A stretch of 64,000 nt of DNA from positions 3,890,501 through 3,954,500 of the forward strand of contig NZ_CP084061.1 of the NCBI RefSeq assembly GCF_020215665.1, given 5' to 3'. The position numbers were made by a program, and so were the translations under genes. The DNA is from Blautia parvula. GTDB taxonomy: Bacteria > Bacillota > Clostridia > Lachnospirales > Lachnospiraceae. This document shows, one piece after another, positions 45,609 to 55,777 of this stretch (positions are counted from its first letter, which is position 1; every line of letters begins with the position of its first letter). The notes under the pieces were generated by a model. That model was not told where the DNA came from and did not search any database. It was given only the letters and a program-made list of their open reading frames with translations.

Positions 45609-46148
45609 TCACTTAATGAAAGACTTTACTTGATCCAATATATTATCAGTACCTTTGATGCCTAACATAGGAATATTCAAGTTTTCCGCATTTATTCGAT
45701 TGCTAAGTTCGCTCATAAAAATACCTTTACCGCTTATCTCTTTGTTAAAATCTGATGTGGTTTCCACACCGCAGTTTGGCGAACGATTTGCACCAATAAT
45801 CCCGATTATCTCGAAACCGTAGGCATTGTATTCTGTTATTTGTTTCATCACATAATCAACTTGAACCATTAGCATTTTGTAAGATTCCGCTTTTTGCATT
45901 TCTTTACGAATACGGGTATTTTCAATAACGACAGGAACATCTGCCCCATCGTCGTTTCCTCTATTAAGCCCTAAACAGCAAAGTTCAGGACATGGCATTT
46001 GGACAATACCAATATCAGCATCAAGAAGAATTTTTATTACATCCTTAAAAGCTGCTGGAAAAACGGCTGTTCCATCAGATATTGAATTTTGATTTAATAT
46101 ACAATGCGCTATAAAAATAACTTTTTTGCTTCGACCGTCCTCAAACAT
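45609..46148 (-). CDS. TudS-related putative desulfidase (DUF523-like)
   Basis: A 179-residue protein resembling TudS-related putative desulfidases (CD3072 type). Conserved cysteines sit in FIAHCILNQNS, VQMPCPELCCLG and GANRSPNCGVE. In characterised TudS such cysteines hold a [4Fe-4S] cluster that removes sulfur from thiouracil; transfer of that activity is inference. The ATG at 46148 is chosen because GAGG lies seven bases upstream; an in-frame start at 46172 has no SD. It lies between two GNAT genes. Confidence 0.7.
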   Translation of the reverse strand: MFEDGRSKKVIFIAHCILNQNSISDGTAVFPAAFKDVIKILLDADIGIVQMPCPELCCLGLNRGNDDGADVPVVIENTRIRKEMQKAESYKMLMVQVDYVMKQITEYNAYGFEIIGIIGANRSPNCGVETTSDFNKEISGKGIFMSELSNRINAENLNIPMLGIKGTDNILDQVKSFIK

Positions 46149-46222
46149 AAATTTTCCTCTTATTAAGCCCAAATTTGTTTTTTGTTGTGTTACTCTCTGA
46201 CAAACCGGAATTGTTATTTCCG

Positions 46223-46696
46223 TTACTCAGCAAGCTGTGTTAATGTATCACCTGCAATGCGATAGACTGTCCAATCAGACATGACCTCTGCTCCAAGCGA
46301 CAGATAAAAGTCAATGCTGGGTTTGTTCCAGTCAAGGCACCACCATTCAAGCCGTCCGCAGCCACGTTCCATAGCGATGGATGCTAATTTTTTTAAAAGA
46401 GCTTTTCCGTAACCTTTACCGCGGCATTCCGGTTTGACATACAGATCCTCCAGATAAATACCGGCTCGTCCTAAGAACGTAGAAAAGTTGTGGAAAAACA
46501 GCGCAAATCCAACCTCTTTTCCGTCATGAAGAGCAAAAATGACTTCTGCTTTTTGTTTATCGAAAATCCATGTTTCAAGCGTGGCCTCGTCAGCCACTAC
46601 TTCGTTCAGCATTTTTTCGTAATCTGCAAGTTCTTTGATAAATTGCAGGATCAACAAAGTATCTTTCCGTTCTGCATTTCTAAAAGTTAAATTCAT
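46223..46696 (-). CDS. GNAT acetyltransferase, diamine/SSAT-like
   Basis: A 157-residue GNAT protein with the spermidine/diamine acetyltransferase layout: FIKELADYEKM, LFFHNFSTFLGRAGIYLEDLYVKPECRGKGYGKALL (motif A with RGKGYG) and WWCLDWNKPSIDFYLSLGAE. It probably acetylates a small amine with acetyl-CoA. The ATG at 46696 follows GAGG by nine bases; an in-frame start at 46711 is possible. Confidence 0.85.
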   Translation of the reverse strand: MNLTFRNAERKDTLLILQFIKELADYEKMLNEVVADEATLETWIFDKQKAEVIFALHDGKEVGFALFFHNFSTFLGRAGIYLEDLYVKPECRGKGYGKALLKKLASIAMERGCGRLEWWCLDWNKPSIDFYLSLGAEVMSDWTVYRIAGDTLTQLAE

Positions 46697-46739
46697 TTGT
46701 GTTATCCTCAATAAAATGAAAGTTGTCAGAGTATCTTGT

Positions 46740-47072
46740 TTACCCTTTCAGGTTATCCAAAGCTTCGGGACAATTTGAGATAATCTCTCTAACTATCTGA
46801 CAGCTTTCCATGTCTGGACAGTCACCGCATGTCGTCACATCTTTTTTCATTGCACACCGACGAATTTCGCAAAGACTATCGCAAAATACAGTTTTAATCC
46901 CTTCAACACGACAGCCTTGACAGTTGATGTGCTCAGGCAGAATGGGCGCATTATTCAACTCGGCCCACCGTTTTGCAGTTTTCTCACGCAACGCCTGATC
47001 GTCATTGATTGTTGCAAGATATGCGTCGCATTTTTCACAATCCAGCCCACAGTATGCAATCATATTTCTCAT
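46740..47072 (-). CDS. DUF3795 cysteine-rich small protein
   Basis: A 110-residue DUF3795 protein with YCGLDCEKCDAYLAT, INCQGCR, VFCDSLCEIRRC and TCGDCPDMESC. The regular cysteine pairs suggest metal or iron-sulfur binding. GGAGG lies nine bases before the ATG. It is a shorter relative of the 44040-44588 gene; function unknown. Confidence 0.85.
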   Translation of the reverse strand: MRNMIAYCGLDCEKCDAYLATINDDQALREKTAKRWAELNNAPILPEHINCQGCRVEGIKTVFCDSLCEIRRCAMKKDVTTCGDCPDMESCQIVREIISNCPEALDNLKG

Positions 47073-47172
47073 GGTTATGTACCTCCTTAAATTCCCTTTT
47101 ATTTGTAACTTAGCTGTTCAGAAGTATTGCGATATTCTCACTAATTTCTGAAAAGGTAACATATGGATCATA

Positions 47173-47690
47173 GCAGGTTTAGCAGTTCTGTATGGATATT
47201 CCGTTTGTTCCTGCTACGCTGCTGCCTTCCCTGTAATCAATCGGCTTTCCCCATATTTGTTGGCCTACTTCTCGATAATAAACGGTGAAACGTATCGAAA
47301 CTATCGCTACGCTTCATAGTTCGGGCGTCCACTTAAAACACCGACCATCGTATTCATAGCGCAGTATTCCGTCCATGCAATAAAAACGATGTTCCGATTG
47401 AATATCGGCTGATCTCGATATAAATCCTGGTCTTCCGATAATTTAGCACACCGTTTTCAAGACGCACATCATAAATCCCACATATAATAGCCTCTTCTGC
47501 CAAATTATTTCCTGAAGCAGAAACAAAACGAAAGCAACCGGTGATTGCGTTCTTGCTTTTTCACTTCGCCAATTCAAAACGAAATAAGGATACAGCGCTG
47601 AAATCCTTTATTAATTTCTCTCGTTGTCTTTCCTGACCAATCAGCCATATTTTCTCGTTAGAAACAATAAAATATCTATTTCAAAATCTT
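47173..47690 (-). pseudogene. Decayed duplicate of the IMPase 3' end plus the 201-residue gene
   Basis: 47173-47255 closely matches 48666-48745, the last codons of the inositol monophosphatase gene. Directly after it, 47264-47690 matches 49500-49950, most of the 201-residue hypothetical gene, including CAATAAAAACGATGTTC and CCATATTTTCTCGTTAGA. The copy lacks the roughly 750 bases between these two parts and a short internal stretch, and is broken by stops and shifts. It is therefore a segmental duplication followed by deletion and decay. No product is expected. Confidence 0.75.
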
Positions 47691-47825
47691 CTTGATTATC
47701 CAAGTGCTACCACCATCTATGCTATAAACAGTCGTTCCGTCATTCTTTTGCTGCTCATAGACGGACGCAGTTATACTTCTATATAAATTCTATCATCCAT
47801 GATTTCTGAGTCTGTTATTTGGAAC

Positions 47826-48494
47826 TTAGCTAAAAAATCCTAATACAAAGGTAACTATTATAATAACAATCGGAATATATACTGTGAAATCCCGTTTCAT
47901 AGAGTCATCACTTAAATGTGGTTTTGCAATCCGCAATACTGCAATTAGTTTATAGCAAAAATACCCTATTATTGTTCCCATTACATTCGTAAGTAGGTCG
48001 TCTATATCGGTTGCTCTCAGTAACGTAAAGAGCTGAACAATTTCAATAGTGAGGGATAGCCCAAATCCAATCAATACTGTATTTCTCAAACGTTTAAAAT
48101 TTTTACTAATAAGTGGACATACAAAACCCAATGGGACAAAAAGAAAAATATTCAAAATAAAACTCAAACTAAACCCATCGCTAAAAGGGATAAGATTTAT
48201 ATTTGGATTAAAAAATGTTTCTCCTAACTGTGAAATTCTTCTATATTCACTAAATGTAGGAATGCCAACAATATGCGATAGCATTACACATAAGTAATAA
48301 TACATTGCCAGTGATAAAATAGCTGTTTTGACCTTAGGAATATCTCCATTTTTCTTGAATATCATAACTAGGAAAATGCCAATCAAGACGATTCCCAACA
48401 AGAAAATAGGCTCAATCAATAATAAGTCTTTTATTGCCTCAAACAAGCCGGTTTGGATTTCTACACTTGATTGATTATTTGCTACAGTCTCCAT
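47826..48494 (-). CDS. VanZ-family membrane protein
   Basis: A 222-residue membrane protein with five to six hydrophobic segments. It carries the VanZ signature: NIFLFVPLGF, then EIVQLFTLLRATDIDDLLTNVMGTIIGY. VanZ-like proteins are linked to low-level glycopeptide resistance or to lipid/teichoic-acid-related roles, but most family members are uncharacterised. It is a single gene between the decayed duplicate and the inositol monophosphatase gene. Confidence 0.82.
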   Translation of the reverse strand: METVANNQSSVEIQTGLFEAIKDLLLIEPIFLLGIVLIGIFLVMIFKKNGDIPKVKTAILSLAMYYYLCVMLSHIVGIPTFSEYRRISQLGETFFNPNINLIPFSDGFSLSFILNIFLFVPLGFVCPLISKNFKRLRNTVLIGFGLSLTIEIVQLFTLLRATDIDDLLTNVMGTIIGYFCYKLIAVLRIAKPHLSDDSMKRDFTVYIPIVIIIVTFVLGFFS

Positions 48495-48662
48495 TTGTGT
48501 ATACCTCTTCTGACGTTTTAATTATTATAAATCTTATAATCATCCTATCAAATTTCGTGACATGCTCCCACCACTCAAATCACAGATTTTGATATGAGCT
48601 TCTTGCTCAATGGCTATCATGAGTCAATATCCTCTCCATTCTTTGTAAAGAAAACACGCGGC

Positions 48663-49415
48663 TTACAGCAGATTTAACAGTTCTGTATGGATATATCCGT
48701 TTGTTCCTGCTACGCTGCTGCCTTTCTTGGGATCAAGCGGTTTCCCCGTAAAATCAGTTATTTTACCTCCTGCCTCCTGAATCAACAGCATACCGGCAGC
48801 ATAATCCCAGGGATTCAGATATATCTCGAAATATCCTCCTTGTCTGCCACAGGCGGTATATGCCAGTTCCAGAGCGGCAGAGCCAATCCTGCGGACATCC
48901 TGGCACTGACCGAACACCCTACGGAACCGGGCAAAGTTTTCATCGGCCAGCTCTCTTTTTGCTGTTCCCAGTCCAATCATCGTGTCGGATAGCTTTTCTG
49001 CATTTGATACATGTATGGGCTGTCCATTTAGGAAGCTGCCCTTGCCTTTAACCGCTGAAAACACTTCTTCATGGAAGGGATCATACACAATCCCCATAAC
49101 AATTTCCCCCTGGCGGCAAAGGGCTAAAGATACAACACTGTGCTGGTAGTCGTGCATAAGGTTTGTAGTCCCGTCAACCGGGTCTAAAATCCAAAAGCTC
49201 TCCGCTTTCATTTCCTGCAAACCGGTTTCTTCACCAAGAAACTGAATATCCGGTGCAAGGGCAAACAGCTCCTTCTTTAAGAAATCTTGCACGGCAATAT
49301 CTACCTGCGTTACATAGTCAGCAAGCCCCTTCTCTTTCACATGGGCAGCCATTTCACGGTTCTTTATGAACTCCTGCGTCTTTGTTACTAAACTGATAAT
49401 TTTCTGAATATCCAT
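48663..49415 (-). CDS. Inositol monophosphatase family protein
   Basis: A 250-residue Mg-dependent phosphatase of the IMPase/SuhB/CysQ group. Metal ligands sit in GEETG (E62, E63), DPVDGTTN (D78, D81) and NPWDYAAG. It hydrolyses inositol phosphates or a related small phosphate; the specificity is not readable. The ATG at 49415 follows GGAGG by eight bases, better than the in-frame start at 49430. A decayed copy of its 3' end lies at 47173-47255. Confidence 0.9.
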   Translation of the reverse strand: MDIQKIISLVTKTQEFIKNREMAAHVKEKGLADYVTQVDIAVQDFLKKELFALAPDIQFLGEETGLQEMKAESFWILDPVDGTTNLMHDYQHSVVSLALCRQGEIVMGIVYDPFHEEVFSAVKGKGSFLNGQPIHVSNAEKLSDTMIGLGTAKRELADENFARFRRVFGQCQDVRRIGSAALELAYTACGRQGGYFEIYLNPWDYAAGMLLIQEAGGKITDFTGKPLDPKKGSSVAGTNGYIHTELLNLL

Positions 49416-49504
49416 ATTCGTTTCCTCCATTGGCTACAATCACTGGTTAAAAACATCGTTAGAAAAAAGGGTTGAAAGAACTCAACAAACTGGAATTGAT
49501 TGGC

Positions 49505-50110
49505 TTACTTCTCGATTGAAATAAACGGAGGGAATGCATCGCAACTATCGCTACGCTGCATAGTTTTGGCGTCTACATCAAAACTTCTGCCATCATATTC
49601 ATAGTGCAGTTTTCCGTCCTCGCAATAAAAACGATGTTCTGATTGAAAAGCAATAGGCTTAAAACGCTCACCTTGTATAGGCTGATCCCGGTATAGCGCC
49701 TGATCTTCCGACAATTTCAGCACACCATTTTCAATGCGCACATCATAAATTCCACTTACGATAGCCTCTGCCGCCACATTTTTTCCTGAAGCTGAAATAA
49801 AACGAAAACAACCTGTAATTGCATTCGTGCTTTTTCGCTTCGCCAGTTCAAAACGAAACAGGGATACAGCACTAAAATCCTTTCTCAATTTCTCTCGTTT
49901 CCCATCCTTACCAACAAGCCATATTTTCTCGTTAGATACAATAAACATATCTATCTGCAATCCACTTTGCGAATATTTCAGATTAGAAAAGGATATTTGG
50001 TCAGCGTATACGCCCTGTAACGCACCATTCTCCAGTTTGTAAACCAATTCCTTTGTAACCAGCGTTTTGCCATCCACATTCATTTCAATAAAGTTAATAA
50101 TTTCTTTCAT
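49505..50110 (-). CDS. Hypothetical protein (201 residues)
   Basis: A 201-residue protein without signal peptide or membrane segment; family not recognised. The sequence is beta-rich with ELVYKLENGALQGVYADQ, FRFISASGKNVAAEAIVSGIYDV, EDQALYRDQPIQGERFKP and FYCEDGKLHYEYDGRSFDV, which suggests a compact beta fold. It lies about 90 bases upstream of the inositol monophosphatase gene in the same orientation. A decayed copy at 47264-47690 shows that the two genes were duplicated together. Confidence 0.7.
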   Translation of the reverse strand: MKEIINFIEMNVDGKTLVTKELVYKLENGALQGVYADQISFSNLKYSQSGLQIDMFIVSNEKIWLVGKDGKREKLRKDFSAVSLFRFELAKRKSTNAITGCFRFISASGKNVAAEAIVSGIYDVRIENGVLKLSEDQALYRDQPIQGERFKPIAFQSEHRFYCEDGKLHYEYDGRSFDVDAKTMQRSDSCDAFPPFISIEK

Positions 50111-50328
50111 TTACATTCGGCCTTTCTTCCATCTTGACATACGCTTTCTCCGCCTAAGGCGGCTCATCGTTCTTTGCCAATAAGCATTAAATTAGTTCTG
50201 TAACCAGAACTTACAGCAATGCTTTTATTTTCATAGCAACATCATCTGTACTCTTCAATCCAATCATTTTATGCAAGTGCAGCTTATACACAAGAAGGTA
50301 TACTAAAAATAGCTCTACAAACTGGACA

Positions 50329-50763
50329 CTATCTCCTAAACTTCATCGGGGTATATCTCATACCGTCAGTTAATTGTTCACAATCTGTATCCACGAATCC
50401 GAACTTATGATAAACAGGAACTGCATATGGAGAAGAATTGACTGTAAATTCTTTATTTTCGCTATGATTCAAAAGGTATTCCCATAGCTTTTTACCGATA
50501 CCTTGTCTGTGATATTGTGCCTTTACGAAAAAGCAGCAAATGTGTTTTCGATTATCATTTGTAGCTATAATCCCTTTTAGTTCTTCATTTTCACACGCCC
50601 CAAAAAATTCTAGTGATTTCAAAATGGCTTTATCTTCAATAAAATTTCTAAACGATTGTATTCCTTCATCAGAATAATCAGGGGCTTCAAACTGTAAAAA
50701 TGTTGTCCATATAAGTGCAACTGCATCAGCTGTTTGTTCATTGTCTATCGTTCTAATTTCCAT
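50329..50763 (-). CDS. GNAT family N-acetyltransferase
   Basis: A 144-residue GNAT protein with the start MEIRTIDNEQTADAVALIWTTF, motif A FFVKAQYHRQGIGKKLWEYLL and the closing strand VPVYHKFGFVDTDCEQ. The pattern resembles small acetyltransferases of unknown substrate. GGTGG lies before the ATG. It is another member of the small-gene island. Confidence 0.85.
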   Translation of the reverse strand: MEIRTIDNEQTADAVALIWTTFLQFEAPDYSDEGIQSFRNFIEDKAILKSLEFFGACENEELKGIIATNDNRKHICCFFVKAQYHRQGIGKKLWEYLLNHSENKEFTVNSSPYAVPVYHKFGFVDTDCEQLTDGMRYTPMKFRR

Positions 50764-50812
50764 ACAGATACCACCTCTCCAACTTTCGATTTGTTTATTC
50801 GTCCATCATGTA

Positions 50813-51277
50813 TTAGCTATTCAGAAGCTTTGTTAAATCCTCAACAGAAGCATCCATTTTCACAGAAACTTCTTCCATGGTCATGCCGGAAGCAAGAAAG
50901 CGCTTTATCACCATTTTCATATCCTCGCCAACCTCAATGATATGGCCATCCAAATCGTAAAACCGGATCACCCGCTGGCCCCAGCTATGTTCGATCACTT
51001 CTCCCAGATATTCGATGTCCGGGTATTCTTTCAGCTTGTTTAGAAAACCGTCAAAATCCTGTTCCTCAAAGACGATTTCCGCATTGTTAGATTTCTTTAA
51101 TATCTTTTCTTTCGGCAGATTCACAAGCCAGTCAAAATCCTGCTGCAGTGCCAGGCCGCAGGTAAAGGTGATGTTCTTACCGTAATCCTGAAACACCTCT
51201 AATCCAAACAGAGCCTCATAAAATTTTCTTGCGGCGTTAATATCAGCCACAGATATAAGCATACATACGTGTTTCAT
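50813..51277 (-). CDS. VOC/glyoxalase family protein
   Basis: A 154-residue vicinal oxygen chelate fold protein with two babbb units: MLISVADINAARKFYEALFGLEVFQDYG and WGQRVIRFYDLDGHIIEVGE. A C-terminal helical extension of about 40 residues follows (KMVIKRFLASGMTMEEVSVKM), as in several uncharacterised glyoxalase-like proteins of Firmicutes. It is probably involved in detoxification or small-molecule binding; the substrate is unknown. AAGGAG precedes the ATG. Confidence 0.88.
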   Translation of the reverse strand: MKHVCMLISVADINAARKFYEALFGLEVFQDYGKNITFTCGLALQQDFDWLVNLPKEKILKKSNNAEIVFEEQDFDGFLNKLKEYPDIEYLGEVIEHSWGQRVIRFYDLDGHIIEVGEDMKMVIKRFLASGMTMEEVSVKMDASVEDLTKLLNS

Positions 51278-51415
51278 GCAAATACTCCTTTCAAACTGTG
51301 GTTTCCCATTTTCATAAAAATTTGATTGATTATTTATTCAAATCCAACCGAATTGTCACTGGTCTTCACGGTTGAATATTTATTATACCATAGAGCAGCC
51401 TGTACCTCCACTTTT

Positions 51416-51931
51416 TCATCTCCGGTTTTGTCCAAGATTTGTCCTGTTTTTGTCCAAGTTTAGCCCTATCGGTATTTCCCGCAGTTCTTTCCGAAATTGG
51501 TGCGCAAAACGAATCGTCTTAACTGTACCACCTTTTTCCCGACCGTCATACACTGCAATTACACGGTCTGAATGTTCCACCATGTAACGGTTACATTTGG
51601 CATAGACGTTGGGCCTGTATTCTTCCTGAATTACGATAACCTCTGCACAGGCATCCAGAAGGGCGTTTGTATGTTCTTTCTGGCACAGACTGTCCATCCG
51701 TTTCTGGTATGGAAGCACCGCAATCAGCTTCAAATTTGGATTTTCATCCTGCAGTTCCAAAATAATCTCCGCAAAGTACTGAGCCACGCCATCAGCAAAT
51801 CCAGAAAGAAAGGCAGTAAAGCCATCGTTAACTGCTTTTTCAATTTCTTGGCGCAGAGCCTCCTTTACAGGGGCTGTTTCATCAGCAGGTATATCTCTGT
51901 GTCCTGAGACACAACAGGTCTTTCCTTCCAT
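51416..51931 (-). CDS. SLOG-family protein (DUF1273/YpsA-like)
   Basis: A 171-residue Rossmann-like SLOG domain protein with CVSGHRDIP, FLSGFADGVAQYFAE, LIAVLPYQ and VEHSDRVIAVYDGREKGGT. SLOG proteins bind nucleotides or nucleotide-derived ligands; the YpsA-like branch has no settled function. The ATG at 51931 is chosen because GGAGG lies six bases upstream; the in-frame start at 51958 lacks an SD. It closes the small-gene island on its upstream side. Confidence 0.85.
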   Translation of the reverse strand: MEGKTCCVSGHRDIPADETAPVKEALRQEIEKAVNDGFTAFLSGFADGVAQYFAEIILELQDENPNLKLIAVLPYQKRMDSLCQKEHTNALLDACAEVIVIQEEYRPNVYAKCNRYMVEHSDRVIAVYDGREKGGTVKTIRFAHQFRKELREIPIGLNLDKNRTNLGQNRR

Positions 51932-52413
51932 CAAATTCCTCCAGCTAAAATCTTTCAAAGTAATGACATATATAAAAAACTGAACAGCAACGGTCTCGCA
52001 GATTGGCTGTTTTCTTCTTACTATTATTTCTTATATGATCCTATATTGTTCCCCGAAGTAATCTATTTTCGTTCTCTTTCACCCAAAATAGCCCCCTTAA
52101 TAGCTCTCGATAAACCTGCGTAATCGGTATACAAAGGATCCCCGATCCTTTTTTTATCCTATCTGTAGACTCAAGAGCTTTGCTTCACCACTCCATCTTT
52201 ATCATTACTGATATCGACTTGTAGTTCACTACACTTGACGGCTAATACATGACCTTACCAGTAAGATTAGTCCCATGATCGGTACACAAAATGGTGTCAT
52301 CAGCAAAACTGCAAATGACACTGTGATTAACTCTGCTAATCTGTGGTCAAACTTGATACTGATATAATCCATATAGCTGACTTTAATACTACCTTTACTG
52401 GATACACAATGCC
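51932..52413. other. Intergenic region with no recognised gene
   Basis: About 480 bases between the SLOG gene and a small protein gene. All six frames are short. No strong hairpin, repeat or RNA gene was recognised; it may be eroded coding sequence. Confidence 0.4.
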
Positions 52414-52560
52414 TTACTCGTATTTGATTTCATTTCCCCATCTCTCAAGCATATAATTGAACGTATCTATATTTGCATTTTTGCACCAATCATATACCCA
52501 ACATTCTTCTCCATCCCTGATAATCCTTTTGTACGTTTCCGGATTATAATCAACAGCCAT
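52414..52560 (-). CDS. Small protein of 48 residues
   Basis: A 48-codon frame begins MAVDYNPETYKRIIRDGEE, continues with CWVYDWCKNANIDTF and ends with RWGNEIKYE. AGGAGG lies six bases before the ATG, a very good spacing. The product is rich in Trp, Tyr and charged residues and has two cysteines, with no signal or membrane segment. Such a composition and start context support a real gene, but no family is recognised. It lies in the 900-base gap between the phosphorelay operon and the SLOG gene, with the same orientation as both. Confidence 0.5.
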   Translation of the reverse strand: MAVDYNPETYKRIIRDGEECWVYDWCKNANIDTFNYMLERWGNEIKYE

Positions 52561-52832
52561 ATGACGCCTCCTATCCATAAATATATGTACATTATAGCAA
52601 AAACCATCCTTCCTCTATATCGATTTAGGCACCTGGAAGATGCATCCGAAAGACATCCCACGCCTGACACCATACCTAATCAAGCCGTTAATCTTCTTGC
52701 GAGCCAATTACTCAAATACAGATCACGTCTAATCAAGTGGACAAATCCATCCTTTATACACCGTAGCAAAAGTAGAAAGTTGTAATAAATATAAAAGTGC
52801 GTTCTCTCGGACAGGTACTTTTTGGGATAGAT

Positions 52833-55391
52833 TTATATTAAATATCTTTTCAATAAGCGGGTCAATTCTATGACATCGATTGGCTTTGCTATATGGGCAT
52901 TCATACCACATTCCAAGCAATGCTGTATGTCATCAGAAAAAGCATCTGCACTCATAGCTATGATTGGAATAGATAAGGCATCCGGATGATCCAGTCCCCG
53001 AATCGCTTTTGTTGCCTCATATCCTGTCATATGCGGCATTCGTATGTCCATAAGAATGGCATCATAATAACCTTCTGATGATTTTTCAAACTTATCCAGA
53101 CATATCTGTCCATCTTCTGCCCAATCCAATTCTACTCCCAAATCAGATAACAATTCTCTTGCGACCTCCCAGTTAAGCTCATTATCTTCAGCGAGCAGGA
53201 TACGCCGTCCGGATAGATCAATATTTTGATTCAATGTCTGGTCATTTTCTGTTTCAATGTCCATATACTGACGCAAAGCATGATACAGCGTAGATTTAAA
53301 AAGCGGCTTGGAAATAAAACCACTGATACCCGCTTCACGGGCCTCCGCTTCAAATTCACTCCAGTCATATGCAGAAATCAGCAGAATTGGTACTTCATCC
53401 CCTAAATTACGCCTGATTTCTTTTGCAACCTGAATCCCATTCATGCCGGGCAGTTTCCAATCTAATAGAATGATTTGATAATCATCTCTCTTTTTATGGT
53501 GTTGGTTTACCAGTTCTATCGCCTTTTCTCCGCTTAATGTCCATTCAGCATTTATTCCGATAGATTTTAGTGCGTCCGTGGCTGTCTCACATAATAATTC
53601 GTCATCATCAACCACCAGCATATTCCAGGAAGGAAGAACCATATCCATTTCCATTGCAGCCGCCTTTTCAAAATCAAGCATGAGAAGAAATTCTGTCCCT
53701 TTATCAGGCTCACTTTGTATATCAATGGTTCCTTCCATTGCATCCACAATGTACTTTGTAATTGCCATTCCCAAACCAGCACCCTCAGTTTTATGTATCC
53801 TGGCTCCATCCGCACGGCTATAGGATTCATATATTTTTTTTAGGAAATCTGGCGACATACCAATTCCGTTATCCTTGACCTTGATATGAATTCGGACATA
53901 GTTTTCACCTTTCGGAGATCTTTCTTCAGAAAGCGATAATTGTATCGAACCACCCTCTGGTGTATACTTCGTTGCATTTGATAAGAGATTTAGTAAAACC
54001 TGATTCAAGCGGACACCGTCGCACCACACATTCTCTGTTAAGATATTTTCAACATGTATATCAAACGTTTGCTTTTTTGACTTAACCTGTGGCTGCATAA
54101 TGTTAACAATTCCTTCAACAACTTCCTTTAATGAAATTTGCTCTGTTGTTAACGTTAATTTGCCACTTTCTATTTTTGACATATCCAAAACATCATTGAT
54201 CAGTCCTAAAAGGTGTTTACTTGATAATGTTATTTTTCTAAGGCAGTTCTGTACCTGTTTCCTGTCATCTATATGGGCTGTGGCAATCGCGGTCATGCCT
54301 ACGATCGCATTCATGGGTGTACGGATATCATGGCTCATATTTGCTAAAAATTCACTTTTGGCTTTGTTCGCTTCAAGAGCAGCCTGCCGGGCCTTCTCCA
54401 ATTCATGCACCTGAGAACGGGTTATGGAGAAATACCGAAGAAAAATCAATGTCAGAATGACCAAAATAGCGGCACAGGACAATAATGTCATGAACATACG
54501 CTGGTTGCTCAGATTATTTATGGCATCGTCCAATATACTATAAGGCATTACCGACACTAAATACCACTCAGAATAGGGTAATGAGATACCATATATTTGC
54601 CGTTCCTCACCATTTACTTCAAATGTTGTAGCATATTCTTCGTGATTTTTTAGTGCATCACCAAATTCTTTAATAGAATTATCTACAGATAATTCATCTG
54701 CTTTAGAATCAAGCTGCCCTTGTAGTTGTACAAAAAAATTCCACAACTCAGTGTTGGGGTTTTGTATTACAAAACTACCGTCTGACCTGATAACATGATA
54801 ATACATCAGCTGCTCATCATCCTCTAAAGAAAGAAAATCGGTAATATACTCCAGAGGAACGGCTGCGATGAGGCCAGTACTCCTATCTCCATTGTGCATC
54901 GGATAAGCAGCGTCAACGCCAAACAATACCACTTCATTTCCATCAGCATCAACGCCAACGGCAACTCGTTGTTCCCCTTGTAATAATGCTTCTACAAAAG
55001 GTTCTGGGTTAAGTGGCTGTATGGATCGTCCATAAAGTGTCTGAAAATCTCCCCCAGCAGAGCAAAGCGCTAAATAGTCAAAACCCCTGACCTGCGCCCT
55101 GTAAGTAAGTTCTTCATATAGACTCTCCCTATCTTTGTTATCTGTTGAGACAACCGAAACAACGCCGCTGACCTGATCAAAACGTAATTTAATCACAGTT
55201 TCAAAGTGCCTGGACATCTGTTCATTCATTCCGGACATATATATGTTACCAATTTCATAAACGGTATTTTTACTTTTTCGGCTCATATAGACCCCGAGCA
55301 GACTGAAAATAATAATACTAAAGACCAAAAGCCCAATGAAACTGCATATTAGAAAACGTGTTGTAGAATTCATTTTTTTACTGTTTCCCAT
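52833..55391 (-). CDS. Hybrid sensor histidine kinase with two receiver domains
   Basis: An 852-residue membrane kinase. A membrane segment at about 12-34 and another at about 300-320 enclose a 265-residue outside sensor of Cache type ([21 protein letters not shown]). The HisKA box [18 protein letters not shown] follows with H354, then HATPase ([22 protein letters not shown]) and two receiver domains with phospho-acceptors D644 ([13 protein letters not shown]) and D782 ([13 protein letters not shown]). It is the last gene of a three-gene operon with a separate Hpt protein and an HD-GYP/GGDEF regulator, so the relay can be His-Asp-His-Asp. The signal is unknown. Confidence 0.92.
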   Translation of the reverse strand: MGNSKKMNSTTRFLICSFIGLLVFSIIIFSLLGVYMSRKSKNTVYEIGNIYMSGMNEQMSRHFETVIKLRFDQVSGVVSVVSTDNKDRESLYEELTYRAQVRGFDYLALCSAGGDFQTLYGRSIQPLNPEPFVEALLQGEQRVAVGVDADGNEVVLFGVDAAYPMHNGDRSTGLIAAVPLEYITDFLSLEDDEQLMYYHVIRSDGSFVIQNPNTELWNFFVQLQGQLDSKADELSVDNSIKEFGDALKNHEEYATTFEVNGEERQIYGISLPYSEWYLVSVMPYSILDDAINNLSNQRMFMTLLSCAAILVILTLIFLRYFSITRSQVHELEKARQAALEANKAKSEFLANMSHDIRTPMNAIVGMTAIATAHIDDRKQVQNCLRKITLSSKHLLGLINDVLDMSKIESGKLTLTTEQISLKEVVEGIVNIMQPQVKSKKQTFDIHVENILTENVWCDGVRLNQVLLNLLSNATKYTPEGGSIQLSLSEERSPKGENYVRIHIKVKDNGIGMSPDFLKKIYESYSRADGARIHKTEGAGLGMAITKYIVDAMEGTIDIQSEPDKGTEFLLMLDFEKAAAMEMDMVLPSWNMLVVDDDELLCETATDALKSIGINAEWTLSGEKAIELVNQHHKKRDDYQIILLDWKLPGMNGIQVAKEIRRNLGDEVPILLISAYDWSEFEAEAREAGISGFISKPLFKSTLYHALRQYMDIETENDQTLNQNIDLSGRRILLAEDNELNWEVARELLSDLGVELDWAEDGQICLDKFEKSSEGYYDAILMDIRMPHMTGYEATKAIRGLDHPDALSIPIIAMSADAFSDDIQHCLECGMNAHIAKPIDVIELTRLLKRYLI

Positions 55392-55396
55392 TGATG

Positions 55397-55759
55397 TTAT
55401 TCCTCCCCGGAACTCTTAAATTCTTTAATGACATTGATTATTTCATAGTAATCCATTGATAATTTTGACATCATTTCGACAGCTGTATTCCAATCGTTTT
55501 CTTTTAATGCTTTTGTTACCAAATTACTACTTTCAAACAATCTGGTAAAAGAAAGATTTTGACAAATTCCTTTGAGTGTATGAACAGCTCTTAGAGCCTC
55601 TTCATAATCCTTATTTCCCATAGACGTTTCAAACAAGTAAAAGCTTTTATCGTCCAAGAATTTGTAAACAAATTTCTGAACGGTCTGTTCACGCCTCAGT
55701 CTACCCAATACCTCATCAAAATCGCCGCCGAATTTTATATAACATTCTTTTAGATTCAT
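55397..55759 (-). CDS. Histidine phosphotransfer (Hpt) protein
   Basis: A 120-residue four-helix Hpt protein with the phospho-acceptor H60 in [14 protein letters not shown]. It should shuttle phosphate between the hybrid kinase receivers and the neighbouring output regulator. The ATG at 55759 follows GAAGGA by about nine bases; an in-frame GTG two codons earlier is less likely. It ends five bases before the kinase start and begins 18 bases after the regulator stop. Confidence 0.88.
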   Translation of the reverse strand: MNLKECYIKFGGDFDEVLGRLRREQTVQKFVYKFLDDKSFYLFETSMGNKDYEEALRAVHTLKGICQNLSFTRLFESSNLVTKALKENDWNTAVEMMSKLSMDYYEIINVIKEFKSSGEE

Positions 55760-55777
55760 AATCACAATTCCTTCATT

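Noticed and set aside
52467-52673. 68-codon minus-strand frame overlapping the small protein gene
   Set aside because: It lacks an SD, and the 48-codon frame in another phase has AGGAGG at ideal distance.
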